Assembly: GCA_947166295.1 (NCBI GenBank)
Contig: CAMVDR010000005.1
Span: 1 to 40,378, forward strand
DNA: 40,378 nucleotides
Direction: 5' to 3'
Source of the DNA: an uncultured Candidatus Saccharibacteria bacterium
GTDB taxonomy: Bacteria > Patescibacteriota > Saccharimonadia > Saccharimonadales > Saccharimonadaceae
This document shows, one piece after another, positions 25,194-33,000 of this stretch. The position numbers and the translations under genes were made by a program. The first letter of the stretch is position 1, and the number at the start of each line of letters is the position of its first letter. The notes beneath the pieces are model-generated. The model saw only the letters and a list, made by a program, of their open reading frames with translations, was not told where the DNA came from and did no database searches.

Positions 25194-25860
25194 AGATGTA
25201 AAAACTATGGGATACGTGCTAAGGCGCACAAATTATGCGGAAGCAGATAGAATTCTGAATTTAATTACTCCACATGGTAAAATTTCCGCAATTGCAAAAG
25301 GTGTAAGGAAAGAAAAATCTAAGCTGGCGGGCGGGATAGAAATGTTTACACTATCTAATTATAATATTCACTTAGGGCGTGGGGAGTTTGGTGTGATTAC
25401 AAGCGTAAAAATGCAAAAATATTATGGTAATATAATAAAAAATTTTACAAAAATGGAACTTGCTGCGATGATGTTAAAGAAAATAAGTCGAACGGCGGAA
25501 AATTCAGATAGTTCAGAATACTTTGAGATTATTGATCAGAGTCTTGCGTCGCTTGATATGGGTGATGACGACGAACTGACAGAGAGTTGGTTTTTGATGA
25601 GACTAGGGAAGGCTGCCGGCGAAGAGATAAATCTTTATCGCGATGCGGACGGTGAAAAATTAAACCCAGAATTGAGATATTTTTGGAATACTGGAGAAAA
25701 TTCTTTTGTGCTACATGATAATGGGGATTTTGGTGTGAATGAGATAAAAATGCTTAGATTACTTTTGACTACAGATTTAAATGTAGTGAAACGGGTAAAA
25801 ACTACTCCGGAAATGTTGCAAAAGATAGTAAGTTTTACAAAGATGGCGAGTAGGGTTTAA
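25171..25860 (+). CDS. recO: DNA repair protein RecO
   Basis: The ~229-aa protein has the typical N-terminal OB-fold start GYVLRRTNYAEADRILNLITPHGKISAIAKGVRK and a helical C-terminal part. RecO loads RecA with RecR and anneals single strands. The start is uncertain: in-frame ATGs lie at 25159, 25171 and 25183. 25171 is preferred because AAAGGA (25154-25159) lies at a fair distance. No CxxC zinc motif is seen in the C-terminal part. The overlap with the receiver gene makes it part of the kinase operon, which is odd for a repair gene. Confidence 0.85.
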   Translation: MLNNMQNKDVKTMGYVLRRTNYAEADRILNLITPHGKISAIAKGVRKEKSKLAGGIEMFTLSNYNIHLGRGEFGVITSVKMQKYYGNIIKNFTKMELAAMMLKKISRTAENSDSSEYFEIIDQSLASLDMGDDDELTESWFLMRLGKAAGEEINLYRDADGEKLNPELRYFWNTGENSFVLHDNGDFGVNEIKMLRLLLTTDLNVVKRVKTTPEMLQKIVSFTKMASRV

Positions 25861-25868
25861 TAGCTATA

Positions 25869-25877
25869 TGATATAAT
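25869..25877 (+). promoter_or_regulatory. Extended -10 promoter of ppa
   Basis: TGA TATAAT. The predicted leader is about 19 nt and carries AAAGGAG (25891-25897): a leadered, strongly translated gene. Confidence 0.75.
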
Positions 25878-25902
25878 ATAGATAATAAACAAAGGAGACA
25901 AA

Positions 25903-26544
25903 ATGGCAGATTTTAACAAAGCCTTAACGCCTGGCGATTATGAAAAAGGCGAATTAAATGTAGTGATTGAAATCCCAACGGGTTCTAACCACAAGATTGA
26001 GTGGGATCGTGAGCATGCTTGCTTTATGTTGGATCGCGTGGAGCCTATGGCTTTTGCAAAGCCTTGCAACTATGGTTTTATTCCGCAAACTATTGATGAA
26101 GATGGCGATGAACTAGATGTATTAATGATTACCGATCAGCCACTTACTACGGGCATCTGGATGAAGGCTAAGATTCTTGGTGTAATGAAATTCGTGGATG
26201 ACGGCGAAGTGGATGACAAGATTATTTGTGTGCCAGCAGATGATCGCAACAATGGCGACAAATATCAAAAATTGGAAGATTTGCCGAAGCAGTTAATTAA
26301 TCAAATCGAATTCCACTTTAATCACTATAAAGATTTGAAGAAGCCTGGTACTACTAAAGTGAAGGCTTTTGAAGGTGTAAAAGAAGCTAAAGCAGTAATC
26401 AAGGCTTCGATTGAACGCTTTCTAGAAGCGCACCCAGATGTAAAATTCAGAAAAGGTGTAGAGGATGCAGTGGAGCAAGTTCGTTCTGCGGTGTCGGAGA
26501 CGATTGATGCTGCCAAGAAAGCAATGGAAGAACCTACTAAATAG
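25903..26544 (+). CDS. ppa: Inorganic pyrophosphatase (class I)
   Basis: The 213-aa enzyme hydrolyses pyrophosphate from biosynthetic reactions. It has VVIEIPTGSNHKIEWD at the N-terminus, the substrate region NYGFIPQT and the PPase signature DEDGDELDVLM with metal-binding aspartates. The C-terminus carries about 40 extra helical residues beyond the catalytic core (VEDAVEQVRSAVSETIDAAKK). It converges on the gene at 26609 across a shared bidirectional terminator. Confidence 0.95.
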   Translation: MADFNKALTPGDYEKGELNVVIEIPTGSNHKIEWDREHACFMLDRVEPMAFAKPCNYGFIPQTIDEDGDELDVLMITDQPLTTGIWMKAKILGVMKFVDDGEVDDKIICVPADDRNNGDKYQKLEDLPKQLINQIEFHFNHYKDLKKPGTTKVKAFEGVKEAKAVIKASIERFLEAHPDVKFRKGVEDAVEQVRSAVSETIDAAKKAMEEPTK

Positions 26545-26559
26545 GAAATCTGGCAAGGT

Positions 26560-26595
26560 ATAAAATATCCCCGCTGTTCGGCGGGGATATTTTAT
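26560..26595. terminator. Bidirectional intrinsic terminator
   Basis: The 15-bp stem from 26560-26574 to 26581-26595 is perfect (CCCCGC core), with A-rich and T-rich edges. It serves ppa on the plus strand and the convergent gene on the minus strand. Confidence 0.93.
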
Positions 26596-26608
26596 GGAGA
26601 GCTAGGCT

Positions 26609-27136
26609 TTATTTTGTTTCATTGGTAGTGTTGTCGGTTTCTGTAGTTTCTTCGTTTGTGTTGTCTGAATTATTGGTGCCTGATTTTTTCAGCATTTCCA
26701 TAAATTCTATTTGTTGTTTTACGTCGGAAGTAGTGATGTCTTTGTATTGATCTTCTGTCATTTCTACTACTAGATATTTACCGTCAGTTTTAAGAGATTT
26801 AACACCGGTTTGGTCGGCATTTTTGTATAAATCTAATGCGGCTTTGGCGGTGGCGTCATCGGCAAATTCCATATAAGTGGTTACACCGGTGATGGCGTCG
26901 CCAGAATAATAGTAAACTACATGGGTTTTGACTGGTGAATTTTCTTTGTTTTCAGTTTCTAGCATGTCTCTATCTACAGTGAGGACATACTTGCTGTCAT
27001 CGGATACGAAATAAGAATCATTTAAAGTGCTTCTGGTAGCAAAAATAACCGCAACTATTACTACAGCAATAACGAGTACGCCTGTGCAAATACCAATAAT
27101 TAGATTTTTGTTGTTTTTCTTAGCTTTTTCAGCCAT
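26609..27136 (-). CDS. Single-pass membrane protein of unknown function
   Basis: The 175-aa protein has a short Lys-rich tail, one transmembrane helix (about 11-33), an outer alpha/beta domain, and an Asn/Thr/Glu-rich C-terminal tail of about 25 residues. No family is recognised. It has its own TGC TATAAT promoter and an AAGGAG ribosome site, and lies downstream of glyQS on the same strand. The layout suggests a lipoprotein-like or anchored surface protein. Confidence 0.72.
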   Translation of the reverse strand: MAEKAKKNNKNLIIGICTGVLVIAVVIVAVIFATRSTLNDSYFVSDDSKYVLTVDRDMLETENKENSPVKTHVVYYYSGDAITGVTTYMEFADDATAKAALDLYKNADQTGVKSLKTDGKYLVVEMTEDQYKDITTSDVKQQIEFMEMLKKSGTNNSDNTNEETTETDNTTNETK

Positions 27137-27158
27137 AATATCTCCTTATTATGGCCTA

Positions 27159-27167
27159 ATTATAGCA
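27159..27167 (-). promoter_or_regulatory. Extended -10 promoter of the 26609 gene
   Basis: On the minus strand TGC TATAAT. A short leader with AAGGAG follows before the ATG at 27136. Confidence 0.7.
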
Positions 27168-27174
27168 TAAGGGG

Positions 27175-28533
27175 TTAGAGCTCGGCAATGTTTACTCTAA
27201 TTTGCTCAGTGGTGTCGCGATCGCGTACGGTAACGGTGTCATCTTCTAGGGTGTCAAAATCTATAACTACGCATTTTGGTGTGCCGATTTCGTCTTGCTT
27301 GCGATAGCGTTTGCCAATATTGCCTGAATCGTCCCAGGTAACATTGCTATACTTGGCACGTAATTTATCGTAGACTTCTTTGGCTTTGGTTGCGAGCTCT
27401 GGTTTATTTTTGAGCAGTGGGGAAACGCAGAATTTGTATGGCGCTAAGTTTTCTGGGAGTTTTAGCACGATGCGTGTTTCGTCTTTGCCGACGACTTTTT
27501 CTTCGGTGTAGGCGCTAGAAAGTATGGCCAAGAATAAACGTTCTACACCGATGGACGGCTCTATCACGTGCGGAATGAATGTTTCGCCAGTAACTTTATC
27601 GCGGTATTCCATAGACTTGCCGGATTCGCGCTGGATGTTAGCTAGGTCGAAATCCGTACGGTAGGCTAGGCCCATGAGTTCTTCTTCACCGTTTGGATAA
27701 TCAAACATGAAGTCTATAGTGCGTTTGGAATAGTGAGCGCGGTCGGCGGCGGGGACTTCGTATTCGTGGAGTTTGTCCTGTGGTAAGCCTACGATATTTT
27801 CTAAGAAATTGTGTTGTGCGGAGCGCATTTTTTCAAAATTTTCTTCCCAGGTATCTGGATGAACGAAATATTCAATTTCCATTTGTGTACATTCGCGGTC
27901 GCGCAAGATAAAATCACGCGGAGAGATTTCGTTGCGGAAAGCCTTACCTTGCTGAGCAATGCCAAAAGGTAAACTAGGATAAATAGTATCTACTACGTTT
28001 TTGTAATTGGTAAAAATGCCTTGGGCGGTTTCGGGACGAAGATAGGCGGTGGATTTGGCGGCTAGTTCGGCGTTTTCGGTATTATCTTCTGGTAAAACGG
28101 CACCCACATGGGTGGCAAACATCATGTTGAATTTGCGAATTGGGCCCCAATTTTCTTTGCCACAAACTGGGCATTTGGTATGGGTAGCTAAAAATTCTTC
28201 TGTGGTGACAGACTCGCTAATACCATCGGCGATTTTGTCTGCACGGAAGCGAGATTTACATTCTTTACACTCTACGAGTGGGTCGGAGAAGGTAGCTAAA
28301 TGGCCAGAGGCAGCCCATGTTTTGGGGTTCATCAAGATGGTGGCATCTACGCCATATATATCATCACGCTGCTCCACGAAATAATTCCACCAGGCATCCA
28401 TGATTTTTTTCTTGAGCATGACGCCGAGCGGGCCATAGTCCCAGGTGCCGGCCATACCGCCGTAAACATCAGAACCAGGGAAGATAAATCCACGGCGTTT
28501 ACATAAACTTACAATATCTTCTAATTTTGTCAT
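27175..28533 (-). CDS. glyQS: Glycyl-tRNA synthetase (alpha2 type)
   Basis: The 452-aa class II synthetase is the single-chain eukaryote/archaea-like form, not the GlyQ/GlyS heterotetramer. It has FPGSDVYGGMAGTWDYGPLG at the N-terminus. Four zinc-type cysteines follow (CKECKSRFRADK and CPVCGKENW). Motif 2 is FRNEISPRDFILRDRE, and motif 3 is IEPSIGVERLFLAIL. The C-terminus carries an anticodon-binding domain. The start lies six bases after a TGATATAAT element. Confidence 0.95.
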   Translation of the reverse strand: MTKLEDIVSLCKRRGFIFPGSDVYGGMAGTWDYGPLGVMLKKKIMDAWWNYFVEQRDDIYGVDATILMNPKTWAASGHLATFSDPLVECKECKSRFRADKIADGISESVTTEEFLATHTKCPVCGKENWGPIRKFNMMFATHVGAVLPEDNTENAELAAKSTAYLRPETAQGIFTNYKNVVDTIYPSLPFGIAQQGKAFRNEISPRDFILRDRECTQMEIEYFVHPDTWEENFEKMRSAQHNFLENIVGLPQDKLHEYEVPAADRAHYSKRTIDFMFDYPNGEEELMGLAYRTDFDLANIQRESGKSMEYRDKVTGETFIPHVIEPSIGVERLFLAILSSAYTEEKVVGKDETRIVLKLPENLAPYKFCVSPLLKNKPELATKAKEVYDKLRAKYSNVTWDDSGNIGKRYRKQDEIGTPKCVVIDFDTLEDDTVTVRDRDTTEQIRVNIAEL

Positions 28534-28539
28534 AAGGTA

Positions 28540-28548
28540 ATTATATCA
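28540..28548 (-). promoter_or_regulatory. Extended -10 promoter of glyQS (leaderless)
   Basis: On the minus strand TGA TATAAT, six bases before the ATG at 28533. Confidence 0.72.
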
Positions 28549-28565
28549 TAGAGAATAGAAAATGG

Positions 28566-30341
28566 TTATCGGGCGAGGCAGCGAAGGGAAAAACCGATGT
28601 CTCGGTCGTCGAGGTAGTTCAAGTAATTTGGGACTATATTGTTTGGTGTGATAGCTAAATTGTAAGATTTTGTGCTATTATATACTTGATTAGTCCAATA
28701 CCGTCCCCAATCATTAAATCTAATAAGTGACTTATCAACAATGACTCCAGATTGTACAAAGTAAAGTGGAAAGTTGCGTACTTTTAGGTAACCGTCGTTG
28801 TCATATTTATTTGAGCCAATATATATTTTTTGTGTATATAGTAGTAGTTCATATTCGCTGGGAGTTGGTATTTTCCAACTATTTGGACAAATAGAATTTG
28901 TCTGGCTCCTAGTAGCATCGGTAGTATTGTTGCTTGCTATCGTTGTAGACCAGTTATAATAATTACCCAGTTGCATATGTTGGCATCCTGTTTTGTCATT
29001 ATTTGTTTCTGCAATGCACGAATTTAATGAGGTATAAACAGTTTCGTTGCCCAAAGTATCGGTATAGCGATACCTATCCCCAGCATCGGCCGAGTAAGGC
29101 TTATAGTCGTTATTTGTCCACCCGGGCACTGTAGCGGCTGTATTACTGCTCCATACCATATCTATAGTATCCGCTCTTTGGATACCGTCTTCGTCTATAG
29201 TGCTAGGTAGCCACGATACCACTCCAGTATCTTTATCCTTACTATATCCAGTCTCCGTAGTGTAGATAGTTTTGCCATATGATTCTGGATCTATATCAGA
29301 AGTTTCTGATGTTAAAGCTACTTCATGTGATAAATCTAAATCTAAATTCTGCGTCATCCAGCAATTACCATCTTTAAGTTTAGCTACCCAATATACCTTA
29401 TCGTCTCTTACGTCTATAAGTTGCATACCTTTTTCTCCATCTGTATCTATGGATTTACATATGGTGGGCGTCATATCCTGCATCTTAAAATAACCATTAT
29501 GCATTTCTGCACCTGAAGCGATAAAGGCATCTAACATAGTAGTGGGTATGGTGTTAGATACTGCAGTGAAATTAATTACATTGGTATATTCTCCACTGGG
29601 TTGAGTGCTACCAGCTTTAGCTGCTATTTTAAAGTTTACTGTACTATTGGTACTATCTGCTTTTTCTACTAGTTTAATACCAGTATTAGTATATAGCGGC
29701 AAACCATTATAGCCAGTACTAGCATTATTGTAATCTCCACTAATCCAGTTGGGGCTAGGGGTATCTGGAGTAGAAGTAGAACTGCAGTTAGATATACAAT
29801 AACTATAGCCCCAGGTATTGTTAGTGAAGTTAGAGAGTTCTGATACATTGGATAATAATGAAGTAAAGGTATAGTTATTATCTGCTACATTAACGAGATT
29901 GGTAGTATTGTAGCCATTATTGGTGCTATTATTGCCCCCTACTGTAGCGAATAAGTTGTAGCCTTCTGCTATGTTAGTAGAAACATTTATTGCAATAGTA
30001 TTGCTATCTACTGCATTGCCACCTGGGACTAGATTATTAATAATGAGATTAGGATTAGAAAGAGTAATGCTTAGTTTAGGAAGAAAGGTAAAGCCTATAT
30101 CTACATTACTAGAATAATCTAAGGCAGAAACATTAGAAATATAAGTAAATGTATTTATTATGTTTAGTAAACTAAATATTAAGATTGATAAACATAAAGT
30201 TATGTTTTTAAATCTTAAAGTTAAGATTTTTTCCTTCCCTGTAAAATGACTTGTTAAGATTCTGTAAAACGATGTTAAGATTTTATGATTCAATGTTATG
30301 TTTCTAACACTGAAACTTATGTTATTTTTATTATTCCGCAT
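28566..30341 (-). CDS. Secreted FISUMP-type surface protein
   Basis: The 591-aa protein has an unusually long basic N-region and then a hydrophobic export segment (about 48-72, ending NVSA). A Ser/Thr/Asn-rich beta domain follows (about 75-260). The C-terminal domain has DKVYWVAKLKDGNCWMTQNL, GNYYNWSTT, CPNSWKIPTPSEYELL and a final GFSLRCLAR, the pattern of the FISUMP (major paralogous) domain. Such proteins are common in Saccharibacteria and other CPR and are thought to be surface exposed. DNA is AT-rich and Asn-rich compared with neighbours. The start has a GGTGGAAGG ribosome site. The first 55 codons contain four AATCTTAA repeats, and a structured leader of about 220 nt precedes the gene. 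Confidence 0.8.
   Translation of the reverse strand: MRNNKNNISFSVRNITLNHKILTSFYRILTSHFTGKEKILTLRFKNITLCLSILIFSLLNIINTFTYISNVSALDYSSNVDIGFTFLPKLSITLSNPNLIINNLVPGGNAVDSNTIAINVSTNIAEGYNLFATVGGNNSTNNGYNTTNLVNVADNNYTFTSLLSNVSELSNFTNNTWGYSYCISNCSSTSTPDTPSPNWISGDYNNASTGYNGLPLYTNTGIKLVEKADSTNSTVNFKIAAKAGSTQPSGEYTNVINFTAVSNTIPTTMLDAFIASGAEMHNGYFKMQDMTPTICKSIDTDGEKGMQLIDVRDDKVYWVAKLKDGNCWMTQNLDLDLSHEVALTSETSDIDPESYGKTIYTTETGYSKDKDTGVVSWLPSTIDEDGIQRADTIDMVWSSNTAATVPGWTNNDYKPYSADAGDRYRYTDTLGNETVYTSLNSCIAETNNDKTGCQHMQLGNYYNWSTTIASNNTTDATRSQTNSICPNSWKIPTPSEYELLLYTQKIYIGSNKYDNDGYLKVRNFPLYFVQSGVIVDKSLIRFNDWGRYWTNQVYNSTKSYNLAITPNNIVPNYLNYLDDRDIGFSLRCLAR
30179..30282. repeat. Array of TTAAGATT octamers
   Basis: Four direct copies start at 30179, 30221, 30254 and 30275, and one inverted copy (AATCTTAA) lies at 30211-30218. 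Copy-to-copy distances are 42, 33 and 21 bp, close to whole helical turns and also multiples of three. They lie in the 5' coding part of the surface-protein gene and encode the repeated Ile-Leu-Thr/Ile pattern. Confidence 0.6.
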
Positions 30342-30563
30342 CCTATATATTACCTTCCACCTTTAATTTAAGGTTTTATCTTCAGATGCGGTGCCATCTT
30401 TGTAATATATGAAAAGGCGTATACAAAAATGGCACCGCAAGGTGCTACACTTCGTTGCAAATATGCTAAGCATACATTGAACAACTCGGTCCTTACGGTG
30501 CCGTTAAAATTGCTCAATGTATAACATATTAAAAACGCTTAGCGTTTGTAACGAAATGTAGCA
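30342..30563 (-). ncRNA. Structured 5' leader of the surface-protein mRNA
   Basis: No ORF is seen in this 222-base stretch. On the minus strand the predicted transcript starts at about 30562. It folds as a long nested hairpin: 30443-30461 with 30545-30563 (17 of 19 positions complementary), and inside it 30473-30484 with 30510-30521 (11 of 12). A side hairpin AAACGC-TTA-GCGTTT lies near 30532-30547. A second, perfect 11-bp hairpin pairs 30387-30397 with 30429-30439. No T-run follows the second hairpin, so it is not a terminator. It is a candidate cis-regulatory RNA or a small inverted-repeat element. Confidence 0.55.
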
Positions 30564-30568
30564 ATTTA

Positions 30569-30577
30569 ATTATAGCA
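30569..30577 (-). promoter_or_regulatory. Extended -10 promoter of the surface-protein gene
   Basis: On the minus strand TGC TATAAT. The predicted +1 coincides with the outer arm of the long hairpin, so the transcript would begin with structure. Confidence 0.65.
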
Positions 30578-30646
30578 TGTGGTTTTTGGTTTGTGTGGAA
30601 AATGTATAAAAATATCAGAAAATGATTTTGGCAAAATGAAAAATTA

Positions 30647-30655
30647 TGGTATAGT
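30647..30655 (+). promoter_or_regulatory. Extended -10 promoter of the ABC transporter (leaderless)
   Basis: TGG TATAGT, six bases before the ATG at 30662. Confidence 0.65.
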
Positions 30656-30661
30656 ATAAAT

Positions 30662-32443
30662 ATGGCAGAAGGTAAAAAGAAGAAATACAATGCAACAAAG
30701 CGGACGCTGTATTATTTTTGGAAAGCATTGATGCAATGTAAGATACGCACAATTTTGGTGTTACTTTTGGTGCCAGCATGGATTTTTGTATCAAATGTAG
30801 TGGTGCCGTACGGTACTTCTGAGATTATTGGCAAATTATCTGGTGGGGATTTTGAAATCGTGAACTATGCCGGAATACTGGTGCTCACTATTATATCGGC
30901 AGGCATAAATAATTTGTTTGTGATACGAGCAATAGATTGGCTGGATTGGTCGCTGGATGCTAGATGTGGTGAGTATTTGTCGCAGCTTGCATTTAACGCG
31001 GTGATAAACCAATCCATGACGTTCCATAGTAATCGTTTTTCTGGGTCACTTACTTCGCAGGCTAATAAATTGCCGAACGCATTTATACGGTTAAAGTCTG
31101 GGTTTGTTTGGGATCTGTACCCGTTATTATTGACGGTGATTTATTCCGTTGGTGTAGCGGCGGCGGTATGTTTGCCGTTTGCGGGAATTTTAGCGATATA
31201 TGCAGTAGTATATATGACTGTTTCTATTGCGACATATCGTAAAACGGGGGATGCTGAAGAGAAACTGGCGGAGGCAGAAAATAAGCAGACTGGGCAGTTG
31301 GCGGATTCTATCACAAATGAGATTTCGGTAAAATCGTATGCTAGAGAGAGATATGAAGGAAGAAGATTTGCCGAAACTACGAATCGCACTAAAAAAGCTA
31401 CATATCACTTAGCTAAAGTTTCAATGTTAAGAAATTTTTCAATGAATGTAATAAACATGATAACTTTTGCGGGGCTTTTGGTTTTGATTGTGATGAGTCG
31501 TGATCTGTTTGGGCTTACGATTGCTAATATAGTGTTTTTGTATTCTTTGTCTAACTCCCTGCTGTCTAATGTATGGACTATGAATCATATATTGAGAAAT
31601 GTGAATCAATCATTTGGTGATGCGAAAGAAATGGTGGAAATATTGGATATGCCGTATATTGTGGATGATAAAACTGATAAGCCTTTGGTAGTGAAGGATG
31701 TGACGATTGATTTTAGCCATATTTCTTTCCGTCATGAGGAGCAAAAAGAAAAATTGTTTGAGAATTTTGATTTGAAGATATCGGCTGGAGATAGAGTAGG
31801 ATTAGTGGGAGTGAGTGGATCTGGTAAAACGACTTTGACGAAGCTGCTGCTTAGATTTGCGGATGTGACGGCTGGTGCGATATATATAGATGGGCAAGAT
31901 ATTAGGGATGTAACGCAGCAGAGTTTGCGCGAAGCAATAGCTTATGTCCCGCAGGAATCTTCGCTGTTCCATAGAACAGTATTTGATAATATTGCTTATG
32001 GCAGGCCGGGCGCAAGTAAGGAAGAAGTATTGAAGGCAGCGAAGCTGGCTAATGCGGATGAGTTCATCAAGAAGTTGCCAGACGGCTATGAAACAATGGT
32101 GGGGGAGCGGGGGGTGAAGTTATCTGGTGGACAGAGGCAGAGAATTGCGATAGCGCGGGCCATACTGAAAGATGCGCCGATATTGGTGCTAGACGAAGCG
32201 ACTTCGGCGCTGGATTCGGAAAGCGAGGCTTTGATACAAGAAGCGCTAAATAACTTGATGAAAGGGCGAACTTCTATAGTGGTGGCGCATAGATTATCTA
32301 CGATTGCAGGGCTAGATAAGATTGTGGTACTAAATGACGGTAAGATTGTGGAGCAGGGAACGCACGCGGAGCTACTGGCGCGAGGTGGTGAATACCAAAA
32401 ATTGTGGTCGCGGCAGAGTGGCGCGTTCTTGGATGAAGATTAA
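30662..32443 (+). CDS. ABC exporter (fused membrane and ATPase domains)
   Basis: The 593-aa half-transporter has six N-terminal membrane helices followed by an ATPase. The Walker A motif is GVSGSGKTTL (about 382-391), the signature LSGGQRQRIAIARAI (about 486-500), Walker B ILVLDEATSALDSE, and the H-loop VVAHRLSTI. It forms a homodimer or pairs with another half. Exported substrate (lipid, peptide or drug) is unknown. It is monocistronic and leaderless. Its TAA overlaps the stop of the convergent Erm-like gene by four bases. Confidence 0.9.
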   Translation: MAEGKKKKYNATKRTLYYFWKALMQCKIRTILVLLLVPAWIFVSNVVVPYGTSEIIGKLSGGDFEIVNYAGILVLTIISAGINNLFVIRAIDWLDWSLDARCGEYLSQLAFNAVINQSMTFHSNRFSGSLTSQANKLPNAFIRLKSGFVWDLYPLLLTVIYSVGVAAAVCLPFAGILAIYAVVYMTVSIATYRKTGDAEEKLAEAENKQTGQLADSITNEISVKSYARERYEGRRFAETTNRTKKATYHLAKVSMLRNFSMNVINMITFAGLLVLIVMSRDLFGLTIANIVFLYSLSNSLLSNVWTMNHILRNVNQSFGDAKEMVEILDMPYIVDDKTDKPLVVKDVTIDFSHISFRHEEQKEKLFENFDLKISAGDRVGLVGVSGSGKTTLTKLLLRFADVTAGAIYIDGQDIRDVTQQSLREAIAYVPQESSLFHRTVFDNIAYGRPGASKEEVLKAAKLANADEFIKKLPDGYETMVGERGVKLSGGQRQRIAIARAILKDAPILVLDEATSALDSESEALIQEALNNLMKGRTSIVVAHRLSTIAGLDKIVVLNDGKIVEQGTHAELLARGGEYQKLWSRQSGAFLDED

Positions 32444-33000
32444 TCTTGCTTGATTCTTTTGGCTTCAAAAAATACGGTAGGTACGGCTGGGGGTGGGGTG
32501 AAATCGGTAGGTTTTAAGGGTAAACGGATTTTGGTTTGGTAATTTTGGATGAGCTGTAAGCCAAGCTGGGAAGTGTAGTGGCGATCGGTGTTTAAGAGCT
32601 TTAAGGCAAATTGTTTTTGAAGAATAAGATAAAAAGACTCTGGTGGATTGTTTGCTTCGATTAACTTGTGCACGATTTTGGAGCTAAGATGAAAAGGTGG
32701 ATTGCTGAAAACTTTGTAAGCGCTAGTAGGCAAGGTGTAGTCTAGAAAATCTTGTTCTATGATTTCGATATTCTCGATGCCGCGCTTTTTGAGATTGGTG
32801 CGGAGTTTTTCGGCGGTGGCGTGGTCTGGCTCGATGGCGATAACATGATGTACGCGGTGGGCGAGAGCACTGGTGATAACACCGGAGCCAGCGCCGATTT
32901 CTATTACGGTATCGCGTTTTTTAAGATTGGAGTGGCCAATCAAAATTAACGCTAGACGGGGAGATTTGAGAAAATGTTGAGAAAGTAAATGATTACGCAT
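32440..33000 (-). CDS. Short KsgA/Erm-family rRNA adenine methyltransferase
   Basis: The 186-aa protein starts with LLSQHFLKS and has the SAM motifs of the KsgA/Erm family: VIEIGAGSGVITSALA, AIEPD, EQDFLDYTL, and motif IV SNPPFHLS. NPPF differs from the N-I/L-P-Y/F of KsgA and Erm. The protein lacks most of the usual C-terminal helical domain (KsgA is about 260 aa). It overlaps hisS by eight bases and is co-transcribed with it. A separate full-length KsgA lies at 39324, so this one probably has another target, possibly 23S rRNA. Macrolide-type resistance is possible but unproven. Confidence 0.75.
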   Translation of the reverse strand: MRNHLLSQHFLKSPRLALILIGHSNLKKRDTVIEIGAGSGVITSALAHRVHHVIAIEPDHATAEKLRTNLKKRGIENIEIIEQDFLDYTLPTSAYKVFSNPPFHLSSKIVHKLIEANNPPESFYLILQKQFALKLLNTDRHYTSQLGLQLIQNYQTKIRLPLKPTDFTPPPAVPTVFFEAKRIKQD

